Counted from the first letter of the stretch, positions 26,221-35,174 are shown. The stretch is 64,000 nt of DNA from JAKAWQ01 sp963745975 (GCA_963745975.1 CAVUZJ010000002.1:124001-188000), one strand, 5' to 3'. Notes: generated by a model not told the origin, from the sequence alone. Translations and numbers: made by a program.

Positions 26221-27185
26221 ACCGAATGCGGGCAGCGATCTTCGAGGGCGGGGGCAAGATCTCGGTGGGCGAGCGCGAAGCACCCGACCCGCAAGCGGGC
26301 GAGGTGCGGCTCGCGGTCACGGCCTGCGCGCTCTGCGGCTCCGACCTTCGGCTGTTCCGCGAGGGCGCGTCGTGGATTCCGGGCCACGAGATCATAGGCC
26401 GCGTGGCGGCGCGCGGCCACGCGCTCGATGGGCGGCGCGCTCTCGTCTATATCCCCGTCTTCTGCGGGGCGTGCGCGCGCTGCCGCGCCGGCGATACGCA
26501 TCTCTGCGTGACCGACCCCGACCTCATCGGCTGGAACCGGCCGGGCGGCTATGCCGAGGCGCTCAACGTTCCCGAGCGTTGCCTGCTGCCGGTGCCCGAG
26601 GATATTCCGGACGAACTGGCGCCGCTGCTGCTCGACGTGATCGGGACCACCGCGCATGCCGTCCGGCTGGCGCGGAAGCTCGTCTCCGGCGGGCGGGCGC
26701 TCGTCCTGGGGGCAGGGCCGATCGGGCTCGGCGCCATCCTCTCCGCCCGCGCGCTCGGGTTTTCCGCGCTCACCGTCTCCGAGCCGCAGCACTATCGGCG
26801 CGACCTCGCCCTTTCTCTCGGCGCGGCGCCGTGGGACGGCGAGGCGGGAGGGTTCGACCTCGTGCTCGAATTGAGCGGGCGGGCCGAGGCGCGGCAGGCG
26901 GCGATCGAGAAGGCGGCACCGGAAGGGGTGGTCGTGCTCCTGGGCGAGAGCGGGACGCCCTGGCCCTTCACCGAGAACCGAAAAATCCGGCGCAAGGACT
27001 TCTGGATGCTGCGCTCCTTCTACTTCCCGATCGGCGACTACCAGGCCAATCTCGCCCTGCTTCGGGCCGATCTTGGCGCCTATCGCGGGCTGGTCGATCG
27101 GACGTGCGGCCTTGAGGGGCTTGGGGCCTGTTTTTCTGACTTTTCTGCAGGACGGTTGGCCAAACCTTTGCTTTCGTTCGCCTGA
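26217..27185 (+). CDS. Zinc-dependent alcohol dehydrogenase family protein
   Basis: Starts at ATG 26217 within the permease stop (ATGA). The 322-residue protein has catalytic zinc ligands in CALCGSD and GHE, and the four-Cys structural zinc site CGACARCRAGDTHLC. The NAD(P) loop is GAGPIG. It belongs to the medium-chain dehydrogenase family with sorbitol, threonine and galactitol dehydrogenases. Its place at the end of a sugar importer operon suggests it oxidises the imported polyol or sugar (inference). Confidence 0.9.
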   Translation: MNRMRAAIFEGGGKISVGEREAPDPQAGEVRLAVTACALCGSDLRLFREGASWIPGHEIIGRVAARGHALDGRRALVYIPVFCGACARCRAGDTHLCVTDPDLIGWNRPGGYAEALNVPERCLLPVPEDIPDELAPLLLDVIGTTAHAVRLARKLVSGGRALVLGAGPIGLGAILSARALGFSALTVSEPQHYRRDLALSLGAAPWDGEAGGFDLVLELSGRAEARQAAIEKAAPEGVVVLLGESGTPWPFTENRKIRRKDFWMLRSFYFPIGDYQANLALLRADLGAYRGLVDRTCGLEGLGACFSDFSAGRLAKPLLSFA

Positions 27186-27250
27186 TAGGGCCCTTGGACA
27201 GGCGGCGTGCGCGCGATATCGTGCCGCCGGCCAAGCGAGGATGCGCCCCC

Positions 27251-28678
27251 ATGGATGAAGCGAGCGCCAACCAGTTCCGGATCGAGGAGGACGCGCTCGG
27301 CGATGTTCATGTTCCCGCCGAGCATCTCTGGGGCGCGCAGACCGAGCGCTCGCATGAGAACTTCCTGATCGGCGTCGAGCGCTTCCGCTGGCCGCGCCCG
27401 GTGATCAAGGCGCTCGGCATCCTCAAGAAGTCGGCGGCGCTCGCAAACCTCGAGCTCGGGCAGCTTCCCCGCGAAAAAGTCGATCTCATCGTCCGCGCGG
27501 CGCAGGAAGTGATCGACGGCAAGCTCGATCAGGAATTCCCGCTCGTCGTCTTCCAGACCGGCTCGGGCACCCAGACCAACATGAACGCCAACGAGGTGAT
27601 CTCGAACCGCGCGATCCAGATCGCGGGCGGCGTGCTGGGCTCGAAGAAGCCGATCCATCCGAACGACGACGTGAACCACTCCCAATCCTCGAACGACACC
27701 TTCCCGACCGCGATGCATATCGCCGCGGTGGACGAGATCGCCGACCGGCTGCTGCCGGCGGTGCGCACGCTCCGCAACACGCTCGCGGCGAAGATCGCGC
27801 CCAATGAAGCCATCGTCATGGTTGGGCGGACGCACCTCCAGGACGCGACGCCGCTCACCGTGGGCCAGCTCATCTCGGGTTGGGTTGCGCAGCTCGACGA
27901 CGGGATCGCGACGATCGAGCGCGCGCTGCCCGGCCTGCTCGAGCTGGCGATCGGCGGCACCGCCGTCGGCACCGGGCTCAACGCGCATCCCCGCTTCGGC
28001 GAGACGGCCGCGCGGAAAGTCGCGGAGGAGACGGGGCATAAGTTCGTCTCGGCGCCGAACAAGTTCGCCGCCCTCTCGGCGCACGACGCGATGGTGAACG
28101 CCTCCGCCGCGATGCGCACGCTCGCCGGCGCGCTGATGAAGATCGCCAACGACGTGCGCTGGTACGCCTCCGGCCCGCGCGCGGGATTGGGCGAGTTGCT
28201 GATCCCGGAGAACGAGCCCGGCTCCTCGATCATGCCGGGCAAGATCAACCCCACCCAATGCGAAGCGATGACGATGGTCGCGGTGCAGGTGTTCGGCAAC
28301 GACCACGCGGTTGCGTTCGCCGGCTCGCAGGGCAATTTCCAGCTCAACGTCTATAAGCCGGTGATGCTGCACAATGTGATCGAATCGGCCGGCCTCCTCG
28401 CCGATGCCTGCCTCTCGTTCGAACGCCACTGCGCCCGCGGCATTGAACCCAACGAAAAGAGAATCGCCGAGCACCTCAACAATTCCCTGATGCTCGTCAC
28501 CGCGCTCAACCCGCATATCGGCTACGAGAAGGCGGCGAAAATCTCGCTCACCGCCTACCGCGAGGACATCAGCCTGCGCGAGGCGGCGCTGAAACTCGGC
28601 TTCCTCACGGCCGAGCAGTTCGACCAGTGGGTGCGCCCCGCGGACATGACGCACCCGCTGCCTGAACCGGGCAGGTGA
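27251..28678 (+). CDS. fumC: Fumarate hydratase, class II
   Basis: The 475-residue protein carries the fumarase/aspartase signature GSSIMPGKINPTQ, the substrate-site GSGTQTNMNANE and NDDVNHSQSSNDTFP, and GRTHLQDATPLT. Length and order are those of oxygen-stable, iron-free class II fumarases, which convert fumarate to L-malate in the TCA cycle. Start at ATG 27251 gives the usual N-terminus. Its stop overlaps the GTG start of pobA (GTGA), which implies translational coupling, an unusual pairing. Confidence 0.96.
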   Translation: MDEASANQFRIEEDALGDVHVPAEHLWGAQTERSHENFLIGVERFRWPRPVIKALGILKKSAALANLELGQLPREKVDLIVRAAQEVIDGKLDQEFPLVVFQTGSGTQTNMNANEVISNRAIQIAGGVLGSKKPIHPNDDVNHSQSSNDTFPTAMHIAAVDEIADRLLPAVRTLRNTLAAKIAPNEAIVMVGRTHLQDATPLTVGQLISGWVAQLDDGIATIERALPGLLELAIGGTAVGTGLNAHPRFGETAARKVAEETGHKFVSAPNKFAALSAHDAMVNASAAMRTLAGALMKIANDVRWYASGPRAGLGELLIPENEPGSSIMPGKINPTQCEAMTMVAVQVFGNDHAVAFAGSQGNFQLNVYKPVMLHNVIESAGLLADACLSFERHCARGIEPNEKRIAEHLNNSLMLVTALNPHIGYEKAAKISLTAYREDISLREAALKLGFLTAEQFDQWVRPADMTHPLPEPGR

Positions 28679-29916
28679 ACGGAGAGCAGGAGCTCCGCAC
28701 CGCGGTCGGCATCGTCGGCGCCGGCCCCGCGGGGCTCATGCTCTCGCACCTGCTCGCGCGCGCCGGCATCTCCTCCGCCATCGTCGAGAACCGCACCCGC
28801 GCCGAGATCGAGGCCACGATCCGCGCCGGCGTGCTCGAGCAGGGAACGGTCGATCTGATGGTGCAGACCGGCCTCGGCGCCCGCCTCCTCCGCGAAGGCT
28901 TCGTCCATCACGGCATCTCGTTCCGCTTCGAAAGCCGCTTCCACCGCATCGACTTCTCCGCGCTGACCGGCGGCAAGGCGATCACCGTCTATCCCCAGCA
29001 CGAGGTGCTGAAGGACCTCATCAAATCCCGCCTCGAGGCCGGCGGGACGATCTTCTTCGCCGCCGAGCACGTCTCGCTCCACGATGTCGACACCGATGCC
29101 CCCTCGCTCCGCTTCCTTTATGAGGGAGAGGCGCATCGCCTCGTCTGCGACTTCATCGGCGGCTGCGACGGCGGGACCGGCCCGGCACGCCACGCGATTC
29201 CCGCCGCCTGCCAACGCATCTTCGAGCGGCACTACCCGTTCGGCTGGTTCGGCATCCTCGCCGCCGCGCCGCCCTCGTCGCCCGAACTGATCTACGCCCG
29301 CCACGAACGCGGCTTCGCGCTGATCAGCACCCGCTCGCCCACCGTCCAGCGCCTCTATTTCCAGTGCGATCCCGATACGTCCCCCGATGACTGGTCCGAC
29401 GACCGCATCTGGGCCGAGCTGCACGCGCGCGTCTCCGGCCCCGACTTCCGGCTCCACGAAGGCAAAATCTTCCAGAAGGGCGTGATCCATATGCACAGCC
29501 GCGTCGCCGAGCCGATGCAATACGGGCGGCTCTTCCTCGCCGGCGACGCAGCCCACATCGTCCCGCCCACCGGCGCGAAAGGCCTCAACCTCGCGATCGC
29601 CGACGCGTTCCTCCTTTCCCGCGCGCTCGCCGCCTTCTACGCCACCGGCCACCGCACCCTGCTCGACACCTACTCCACAACCGCACTCCACCGCGTCTGG
29701 CGCGCCCAACACTTCTCGTGGTGGATGACCGCCATGCTCCACCGCTTCAACGAGGCAACCCCGTTCGATCGCCGCCGCCAGCTCGCGGAACTCGAAATGG
29801 TGGCCACCTCCCACGCCGCCCAAACGATGCTCGCGGAGAACTACGTGGGCCTGCCCTACGAAGGCGAAGGAAGGCCAAGGGGGCTCTGCCCCCTTGGAAC
29901 CCCCGCCAAGGGCTGA
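28675..29916 (+). CDS. pobA: 4-hydroxybenzoate 3-monooxygenase
   Basis: The 413-residue flavoprotein has the FAD dinucleotide motif GIVGAGPAGL, the PobA marker RAGVLEQGTVD, the substrate-pocket segments ELIYARHERGFAL and STRSP, and the second FAD motif FLAGDAAHIVPPTGAKGLN. It hydroxylates 4-hydroxybenzoate to protocatechuate with NAD(P)H and O2. It starts with GTG inside the fumC stop. The last 14 residues (RPRGLCPLGTPAKG) are encoded by a palindromic repeat that has run into the 3' end, so the natural C-terminus has been replaced or extended. The beta-ketoadipate genes are not in the window. Confidence 0.94.
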   Translation: MNGEQELRTAVGIVGAGPAGLMLSHLLARAGISSAIVENRTRAEIEATIRAGVLEQGTVDLMVQTGLGARLLREGFVHHGISFRFESRFHRIDFSALTGGKAITVYPQHEVLKDLIKSRLEAGGTIFFAAEHVSLHDVDTDAPSLRFLYEGEAHRLVCDFIGGCDGGTGPARHAIPAACQRIFERHYPFGWFGILAAAPPSSPELIYARHERGFALISTRSPTVQRLYFQCDPDTSPDDWSDDRIWAELHARVSGPDFRLHEGKIFQKGVIHMHSRVAEPMQYGRLFLAGDAAHIVPPTGAKGLNLAIADAFLLSRALAAFYATGHRTLLDTYSTTALHRVWRAQHFSWWMTAMLHRFNEATPFDRRRQLAELEMVATSHAAQTMLAENYVGLPYEGEGRPRGLCPLGTPAKG

Positions 29917-30070
29917 GCCCTTGGAACCCTTTCGTTTTGGCAGGCGCTGAGAGCGGTTTGGGCGTTTGCGCGTCGCGCAAACACCCAAACCGCTCTCAGC
30001 GCCTGCCAAGCGAATGGATTGCAAAGGCTCCGCCTTTGCCAGGGGGTCCAGGGGGACAGCGTCCCCCTGG
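29875..30070. repeat. Cluster of five palindromes: two inverted copies of one composite element
   Basis: Five hairpins in 196 bp: 29875-29897 (10-bp arms, CCAAGGGGGC), 29906-29924 (9-bp arms, CCAAGGGCT), 29937-30009 (36-bp arms with one mismatch around a single central base), 30021-30039 (8-bp arms, GCAAAGGC) and 30048-30070 (10-bp arms, CCAGGGGGAC). Read outward from the centre at 29973, each side has the same order of parts, so the block is two copies of one element joined head to head, one at the 3' end of pobA and the other at the 3' end of ctaG. It would form strong bidirectional transcription-termination structures. Confidence 0.9.
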
Positions 30071-30076
30071 TCTTGC

Positions 30077-31057
30077 CTATCGGCCGGTCCAGGCGCTCGG
30101 GTCGATGCGGATATGGCCGACCTGGATGTGTTTTTTGGCTGGGGGTTCGCTGCGTTCGTCGGAGAGGCGGAGGGTGTTGAGCACCAGCAGGAAGGCGATG
30201 CCGCCCATGAGCGAGCCGGGGAGCCAGAGGATGATGGCGCCCATGTGTTGGTCGTGCAGTGGGGTGATCCAGGGGAAGAGGCGGCCGCAGAGATTGTAGT
30301 AGCCGTAGAGGTCCTGGCTCGTCTGGGAGAGATAGGCGCCGATCGGGATCACCGGCAGCATGCCGAAGAACGAGACGAGCATGCGCGTGAAGAACGAGAG
30401 GGGTGCCGGCGGTTTCGCGCGCGGATCGAGCACCAGGCACCAGAAGAGGACGCCCTCGACGGCCATCAGGAGGTTCATCGCGTCGTAGAGGCGCCAGTCG
30501 ATCATCACCCAGAGCACGACGATGGGGAGGACCTGGCCGATGATCAGGAGGATGAAGAGCAGGGTTGCGATCAGGGGCTGCTGGAGGATGCGGAGGAGGG
30601 TGGCGAAGGGGCGGGTGCGGAGGAAGCGGAGGGTGGAGGCGGGCATGCCTTGCGCGAGGGCGGCGCCGGGCCAGGAGAGAGCGATGAGGAAGGGGCCGAG
30701 GTCGTGCAGGACGAACTGCTGCGCCTGGGTTGCCATGAAGAGGTGGAGCGAGAGGTAGGTGAGGCGCGTTTGGACGGCGGCGTACATGCCGATGATTGCG
30801 ATGGCGTAGCAAGCCTGGCGCCAGAGGGCGGGGCGGGCGCGTGGCGCGAGGCGGGCGACGCCGCGTGCGTACCAGAGGAGGGCGAGGGCGGAGCCGAGAT
30901 ATTCGATCCAGGAGAATTGCCAGGGGCCCCAGGCGGGCATTTCCGCCGGATGGAAGGCCGAGAACCAGGCGAGTGCTGCGCCGGCCAGGACGATGAGGCC
31001 GAGCGGCGCGGCCTCGTCGAACCGCGTGCGCCTGCCCTGCAGCGGCGCGGCCGTCAT
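30077..31057 (-). CDS. ctaG: Cytochrome c oxidase assembly protein, caa3-type CtaG
   Basis: The 326-residue protein has about eight to nine membrane helices and the caa3_CtaG features: FMATQAQQFVLHDLGPFL early in the protein, then GQVLPIVVLWV, and late DQHMGAIILWLPGSLMG. Members help insert copper or haem in terminal oxidases in the cytoplasmic membrane; they are unrelated to Cox11, which shares the symbol ctaG in some genomes. It lies 4 bp after a 635-residue protein of unknown function and is surely co-transcribed with it. No oxidase subunit genes are in the window. Confidence 0.85.
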   Translation of the reverse strand: MTAAPLQGRRTRFDEAAPLGLIVLAGAALAWFSAFHPAEMPAWGPWQFSWIEYLGSALALLWYARGVARLAPRARPALWRQACYAIAIIGMYAAVQTRLTYLSLHLFMATQAQQFVLHDLGPFLIALSWPGAALAQGMPASTLRFLRTRPFATLLRILQQPLIATLLFILLIIGQVLPIVVLWVMIDWRLYDAMNLLMAVEGVLFWCLVLDPRAKPPAPLSFFTRMLVSFFGMLPVIPIGAYLSQTSQDLYGYYNLCGRLFPWITPLHDQHMGAIILWLPGSLMGGIAFLLVLNTLRLSDERSEPPAKKHIQVGHIRIDPSAWTGR

Positions 31058-31061
31058 GGTT

Positions 31062-32969
31062 TCAGAATCCGAACATGTGGTCGAGCGAGAAGGCGTCTTC
31101 GCCCGCCATCAGGCCGTGATAGCCGAAGAGCCGGCAGGTGGTGTCGCGGATCAGCACGTAGCCGGTGGGGCCGGCGCTGTTGAGCTGGGCGGGGGAGAAG
31201 ATTTCGTCGGGGAAGATCATGGCCGAGCCGGAGCAGGCGATTTTGAGGTGGTGCTCGGCGATTGCGGCGCCGGAGGAATCGTGGAGGACGAGGGAGGTTT
31301 CGGAGTTGGGGTGCCAGGGCGCGGAGGCAGGGTAGATGAGGATTGTGAAGCTGCGGCGGCCGGATTCGCCGAGCTTGAGGAAGAGGCGCGTGGAGAGCCC
31401 GGGCGGTGGGCCGCCATAGGATTGCGGCTCGTCCTTGTACGTCATCAGCGTGTTGAAGATGTGCGAGCCGAAGCTGGTTTCGGCGGTGTGGCCGGAGCTT
31501 CGATGCTCGTAGCGCATGAGCGCATGCATCCAGCCGTCCGCCTCGCCGCCGTCGCGGAAATCATAGACGAGCTCGGCGTGGCCGCCGGTTTCGGCGAGTG
31601 CGGGCGCGGGGAGCACTTCGTCGAGATCGAAGGCGAGGTCGTGGCGGCGGGGCAGGCAGCCGAGGAAGTGTTCGGCGACGCGCGTGCCGGCGGCGTCGAA
31701 CACGTCGAGGCGGAGGGGGAGGGTCGCCTGGCTTTCGGCCATCGGGTTCGGCTGGACGATGCTGCGGAAGTGTCGGCGGGGGAGGATCGGGAAGGGAAGG
31801 AGGAAGTTGCGGCCGAGGAGGTTGGAGAGGGCGCGGATGCCGGGATCGGGCTTGAGGTCGGCGCGCTCGACATTGACGTGGGCGATGTGGGGGCGGCCGT
31901 TGCGGACGATCTCGTAGCGCGGGCGGACGACGTGGCGGCCGGCGCGGACTTCGATCTGGGCGGGCCAGCGCACGCCCGGGAGGAGTTTTTCGACGTCCAC
32001 GGCGACGGTCGCGTAGGGAGCGACGGTGCCGGGGAGGGGGACGGGCGTTTCGGCGCCCATGCGGTCGAGGGCGATGCCGCCTTCGGGGATCGGCGTGGCG
32101 TGGCTGTTCTGCACCCAGAGGAGGACGGTTTCGCCGGCGCGGGGCGCGGGGAGGCCGGCATAGCGGGCGGAGGGCCAGGCGTTGGCGTCGTGGGTGCAGG
32201 AGAGGGCGGGATGGGCGGCGCCGTTGGTGGAGAAGGTGTCGAGCGCGTATTTGACGACGTCGTGCCCGGCGGCACCGATGACGTGGAGGAAGAGCTGGCC
32301 GGTGAAGGGGGCGAGGCTGAAGCGGGCGCGGATGGCACGGCTGTCGAGCGCGATGCCGCCCGGGCCGGCGGGTGCCTCTTCCTCCCAGCTCGCGAGGGTT
32401 TCGCCGGAGGCGCCGAAGAGGCGGAGCCAGAGGCGGACGTCGCGGGCGCCGTAGCCGGCCCAGTAGTTGGCGGTGACGAGGCGCGTCGAGAGCCCGTCCT
32501 GGTCGCGGAAGAAGGCGTAGTTGGTGGCGAAGTTGAGCGGGTCGAGGTAGCGGCGGCGGTTGCCGAGCATGGGATCGGGGAGGCGGGCTGCGTCGAGGCT
32601 GGCGATGAGGGCGCCGGCCGGGGCGAGGGCAGCGAGGCGCGATTCGATGCGCGCGGCGTCGAAGGCGGCGATGAGGATTGCGCGGGCGCCGGAAGCGGGG
32701 AGATCGGAGAGCGGGCGGCAGGCGAGGCCGGCGCGCGTCGCGCCGATCTCGCGGACGTCCTGGACGAAGATGCCGGCGAGCGGGGGCGGGGCGGGATGGA
32801 GGGCGAGGAGGGCCGGGGCGATGCCGTCGGGGTCGAAGAGGGCGACGGGGGCGGCGGAGGCGAGGCGGGCGTAGAGGCGGGCCACGGCTTCGGCGGCGAG
32901 CGGGTGGGCGAGCGCCTTGTAGACGACGTTGCCGCCGCGCCGCTGATCGAAGGTCTCAATCTCGAGCAT
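31062..32969 (-). CDS. Conserved hypothetical protein, 635 aa
   Basis: ATG 32969 follows AGAGGAACC; the upstream extension of the frame runs into a repeat. I do not recognise a family. There is no signal peptide or membrane helix. The first 150 residues look alpha/beta (VALFDPDGIAPALLAL, GARAILIAAFDAARIE), somewhat like a nucleotide- or sugar-binding fold; the rest is beta-rich with many short strands and Trp/Tyr. Composition and GC3 match the neighbours. It stands upstream of ctaG with a 4-bp gap and downstream of glycosyltransferase and ELM1-like genes on the same strand, which hints at cell-surface polysaccharide work, but nothing proves it. Confidence 0.7.
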   Translation of the reverse strand: MLEIETFDQRRGGNVVYKALAHPLAAEAVARLYARLASAAPVALFDPDGIAPALLALHPAPPPLAGIFVQDVREIGATRAGLACRPLSDLPASGARAILIAAFDAARIESRLAALAPAGALIASLDAARLPDPMLGNRRRYLDPLNFATNYAFFRDQDGLSTRLVTANYWAGYGARDVRLWLRLFGASGETLASWEEEAPAGPGGIALDSRAIRARFSLAPFTGQLFLHVIGAAGHDVVKYALDTFSTNGAAHPALSCTHDANAWPSARYAGLPAPRAGETVLLWVQNSHATPIPEGGIALDRMGAETPVPLPGTVAPYATVAVDVEKLLPGVRWPAQIEVRAGRHVVRPRYEIVRNGRPHIAHVNVERADLKPDPGIRALSNLLGRNFLLPFPILPRRHFRSIVQPNPMAESQATLPLRLDVFDAAGTRVAEHFLGCLPRRHDLAFDLDEVLPAPALAETGGHAELVYDFRDGGEADGWMHALMRYEHRSSGHTAETSFGSHIFNTLMTYKDEPQSYGGPPPGLSTRLFLKLGESGRRSFTILIYPASAPWHPNSETSLVLHDSSGAAIAEHHLKIACSGSAMIFPDEIFSPAQLNSAGPTGYVLIRDTTCRLFGYHGLMAGEDAFSLDHMFGF

Positions 32970-32993
32970 GGTTCCTCTGGGGTTAGTCTCTAT

Positions 32994-33085
32994 AGCGTGA
33001 TCGCCGGAGGTGGAATCACCGAAGGCGTGAATCACGCGGGAAAACAAAGGTTAGAGCGTGTCCACTCTGAGCGGACACGCTCTAA
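32994..33085. repeat. Composite intergenic palindrome, repeat family A copy 2
   Basis: The left part (32994-33047, AGCGTGATCGCC... to AAAACAAAG) matches the element at 1461-1515 almost base for base. The right part is a perfect 13-bp inverted repeat, TTAGAGCGTGTCC (33051-33063) and 33073-33085. The TAG of the right arm is the stop codon of the ELM1-like gene ending at 33082, the same arrangement as in copy 1. Confidence 0.85.
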
Positions 33086-34008
33086 AGGCCGAGGCGGCGG
33101 CGCATCTCGGCCGCGGCTTCGGCGGTATCATTGAGCGCCGCCACGTTCCAGTGGACAAACCGTCCGGCGAAGGGCCGCACGCGGCCGGAGGCCTCCATCG
33201 TCTCGACGAAGAGCCGGTTGCGCCGCGACCGGCCGGGCAGGGGGGCTAGCATGACGGGTGCCGTGGTGGCCACCGCCTCCGAGATCATCGAGACCGAATC
33301 GACCGTCACCACGATGGCATCCGCGAGCGCGAGGAGGCCGAAATATGGGTTCTCGCCGGCGCCGTCCCAGACATAGCCGCCGAGCGGGGCGATGGCGTCG
33401 CGGAGGGCCCGGGTTGCGGCGGGGTCGGTGCGGCGGGAGGGAGTGAGGGCGAGGCCCGTGCCGTCGCGGCGCATCATGGCGGCGAGCTGGGCGCCGAGGC
33501 GGGCGGCGACGGCGCGGTCGAGGCGGAAGCGGCCGTTGGTGCCGCCGACGAGGACGGCGACGAGCGGGCGGGGAAGATGGGCGAGGCGCGGGGCCCAGAG
33601 GGCGGCGGCGGCGGCGAGGCGGTCCTGGGTGACGCGGTGGAGCGCGGTGCGGGTGACGATGACGTTGGGGCCGGAGATCTGGTCGTGGTGGGCGGCGACG
33701 ACGAGGTCGAAGCGGTCGAGCGGGAGGCGGGGGTCCTGGACCTGGACGACGCGGACGGCGTGGCGGCGGAGCGCGGCGCCGACGGCGGCCCCGACGCCGC
33801 CGATGCCGATCGCGAGATCGGGGAAGGGCGGCGCCAGGCGGACGGCGGCGAGCGGGGCGGGCCAGGCCCGGGCGGCGATCCAGCGCCAGGGCGCGCGCGG
33901 GGCGAGGGTGAGGACCTCCGCGGGGAGGCCGGCCGCCTCGGCGAGGCCTATGCCCTGGGCCTGGAGGCCTGCGTAGGGCTCGGCGAGGATGCGGGTGAGC
34001 GGAGTCAC
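33082..34008 (-). CDS. Mitochondrial fission ELM1 family protein (DUF1022)
   Basis: Starts at GTG 34008, overlapping the tarD stop by GTGA. The 308-residue protein has the ELM1 pattern found in plants and alphaproteobacteria: VQVQDPRLPLDRFDLVVAAHHD, then GPNVIVTRTALHRV, VAVLVGGTNGRF, TPSRRT and VVTVDSVSMISEA. Structure suggests a GT-B-like fold, and bacterial members often neighbour lipopolysaccharide genes. The biochemical role is not known. Its stop codon is inside a dispersed palindrome. Confidence 0.85.
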   Translation of the reverse strand: MTPLTRILAEPYAGLQAQGIGLAEAAGLPAEVLTLAPRAPWRWIAARAWPAPLAAVRLAPPFPDLAIGIGGVGAAVGAALRRHAVRVVQVQDPRLPLDRFDLVVAAHHDQISGPNVIVTRTALHRVTQDRLAAAAALWAPRLAHLPRPLVAVLVGGTNGRFRLDRAVAARLGAQLAAMMRRDGTGLALTPSRRTDPAATRALRDAIAPLGGYVWDGAGENPYFGLLALADAIVVTVDSVSMISEAVATTAPVMLAPLPGRSRRNRLFVETMEASGRVRPFAGRFVHWNVAALNDTAEAAAEMRRRLGL

Positions 34009-35174
34009 ACTGCAAGCGACTCCATCTCGCGCCAGAGGGCTTGCTTGCCCTCGAAGCCGATGCCGGGCAGCTCGGGGAGGGTGACGAAGCCGGCCTCGAC
34101 GCGGACGCCGTCGGGGAAGCCGCCATAGGGCTGGAAGAGGTCGGGATAGTTCTCGTTGCCGCCGAGGCCGAGGCCGGCGGCGATCGCGAGCGACATCTGG
34201 TGCCCGCCGTGGGGGATGCAGCGGCGCGGCGACCAGCCATGAGCGGCGAGCATCGCAAGCGTGCGGCGGTATTCGCAGAGGCCGTAGGAGAGCGCGCAGT
34301 CGAACTGGAGCCAGTCGCGGTCCGGGCGCATGCCGCCGTAGCGGATGAGGTTGCGGGCGTCCTGGTGGCTGAAGAGGTTTTCGCCGGTGGCCATAGGGCC
34401 GGGATAGAATTCCGCCAGCGATGCCTGGAGATGGAAGTCGAGCGGGTCGCCGGCTTCTTCGTACCAAAAGAGAGGATAGTCGCGTAAAGCTTTGGCGTAG
34501 CTGATGGCGGTCTCGAGGTTGAAGCGGCCGTTCGCGTCCACCGCGAGTTGCGCGTCGGCGCCGATCTCGGCCAGCACCGCCTCGATCCGCCGGCAATCCT
34601 CGGGCAGCGCGGCGCCGCCGATCTTCATCTTGACGACGGTGTAGCCGCGATCGACGTAGCCGCGCATCTCGGCGCGGAGGCCGGCGAGATCCTTGCCGGG
34701 CTCGTAGTAGCCGCCGGCGGCATAGACGAAGACGCTTGGGTCGGCCTCGCGGCCGGTGCGTTCGGCGAGTAGGCGGAACAAGGGCTTGCCGGCTATTTTT
34801 GCAGTGGCGTCCCAGATCGCCATGTCGAGCGCGCCGACCGCGACCGAGCGCTCGCCGTGGCCGCCCGGCTTCTCGTTCGCCATCATCGCCGCCCAGGCGC
34901 GGTCGGGGTCGAGGTTCTCGCCGGTCTCGTCGAGGAGAGAGGCGGGCGGGGCTTCCATGAGGCGGGGGGCGAAGCGCTCGCGGATCAGGCCGCCCTGGCC
35001 GTAGCGGCCGTTCGAGTTGAAGCCGTAGCCGATGACCGGGCTTCCGTTGCGGAGCACGTCCGTCTCAACGGCGACCAGGCTCGTGGTCATGCGGGAGAAG
35101 TCGATATAGGCGTTGCGGATCGTCGACGCGATCGGGGTGGTGCGCTCGTGGACCGCGACGATGCGGAGGGGCAT
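34005..35174 (-). CDS. tarD: D-tartrate dehydratase (enolase superfamily)
   Basis: The 389-residue sequence is very close to the characterised Bradyrhizobium D-tartrate dehydratase as I remember it, including SNGRYGQGGLIRERF, NEKPGGHGERSVAVG, VYAAGGYYEPGKDL and GGMRPDRDWLQFDCALSYGL. Catalytic Lys is in VVKMKIGG, metal ligands in VDANG, YEEAGD and TGENL, and catalytic His in IPHGGHQM. It dehydrates D-tartrate to enol-oxaloacetate, which becomes oxaloacetate. It is embedded among glycosyltransferase and ELM1-like genes without a tartrate transporter, an unexpected context. Confidence 0.93.
   Translation of the reverse strand: MPLRIVAVHERTTPIASTIRNAYIDFSRMTTSLVAVETDVLRNGSPVIGYGFNSNGRYGQGGLIRERFAPRLMEAPPASLLDETGENLDPDRAWAAMMANEKPGGHGERSVAVGALDMAIWDATAKIAGKPLFRLLAERTGREADPSVFVYAAGGYYEPGKDLAGLRAEMRGYVDRGYTVVKMKIGGAALPEDCRRIEAVLAEIGADAQLAVDANGRFNLETAISYAKALRDYPLFWYEEAGDPLDFHLQASLAEFYPGPMATGENLFSHQDARNLIRYGGMRPDRDWLQFDCALSYGLCEYRRTLAMLAAHGWSPRRCIPHGGHQMSLAIAAGLGLGGNENYPDLFQPYGGFPDGVRVEAGFVTLPELPGIGFEGKQALWREMESLAV

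Noticed and set aside
30993..33134. A 713-codon open frame on the plus strand
   Set aside because: Antisense to the 635-residue hypothetical gene. The minus-strand frame has a proper ribosome site and more protein-like composition; the plus-strand frame is Gly/Glu/Ala low complexity.
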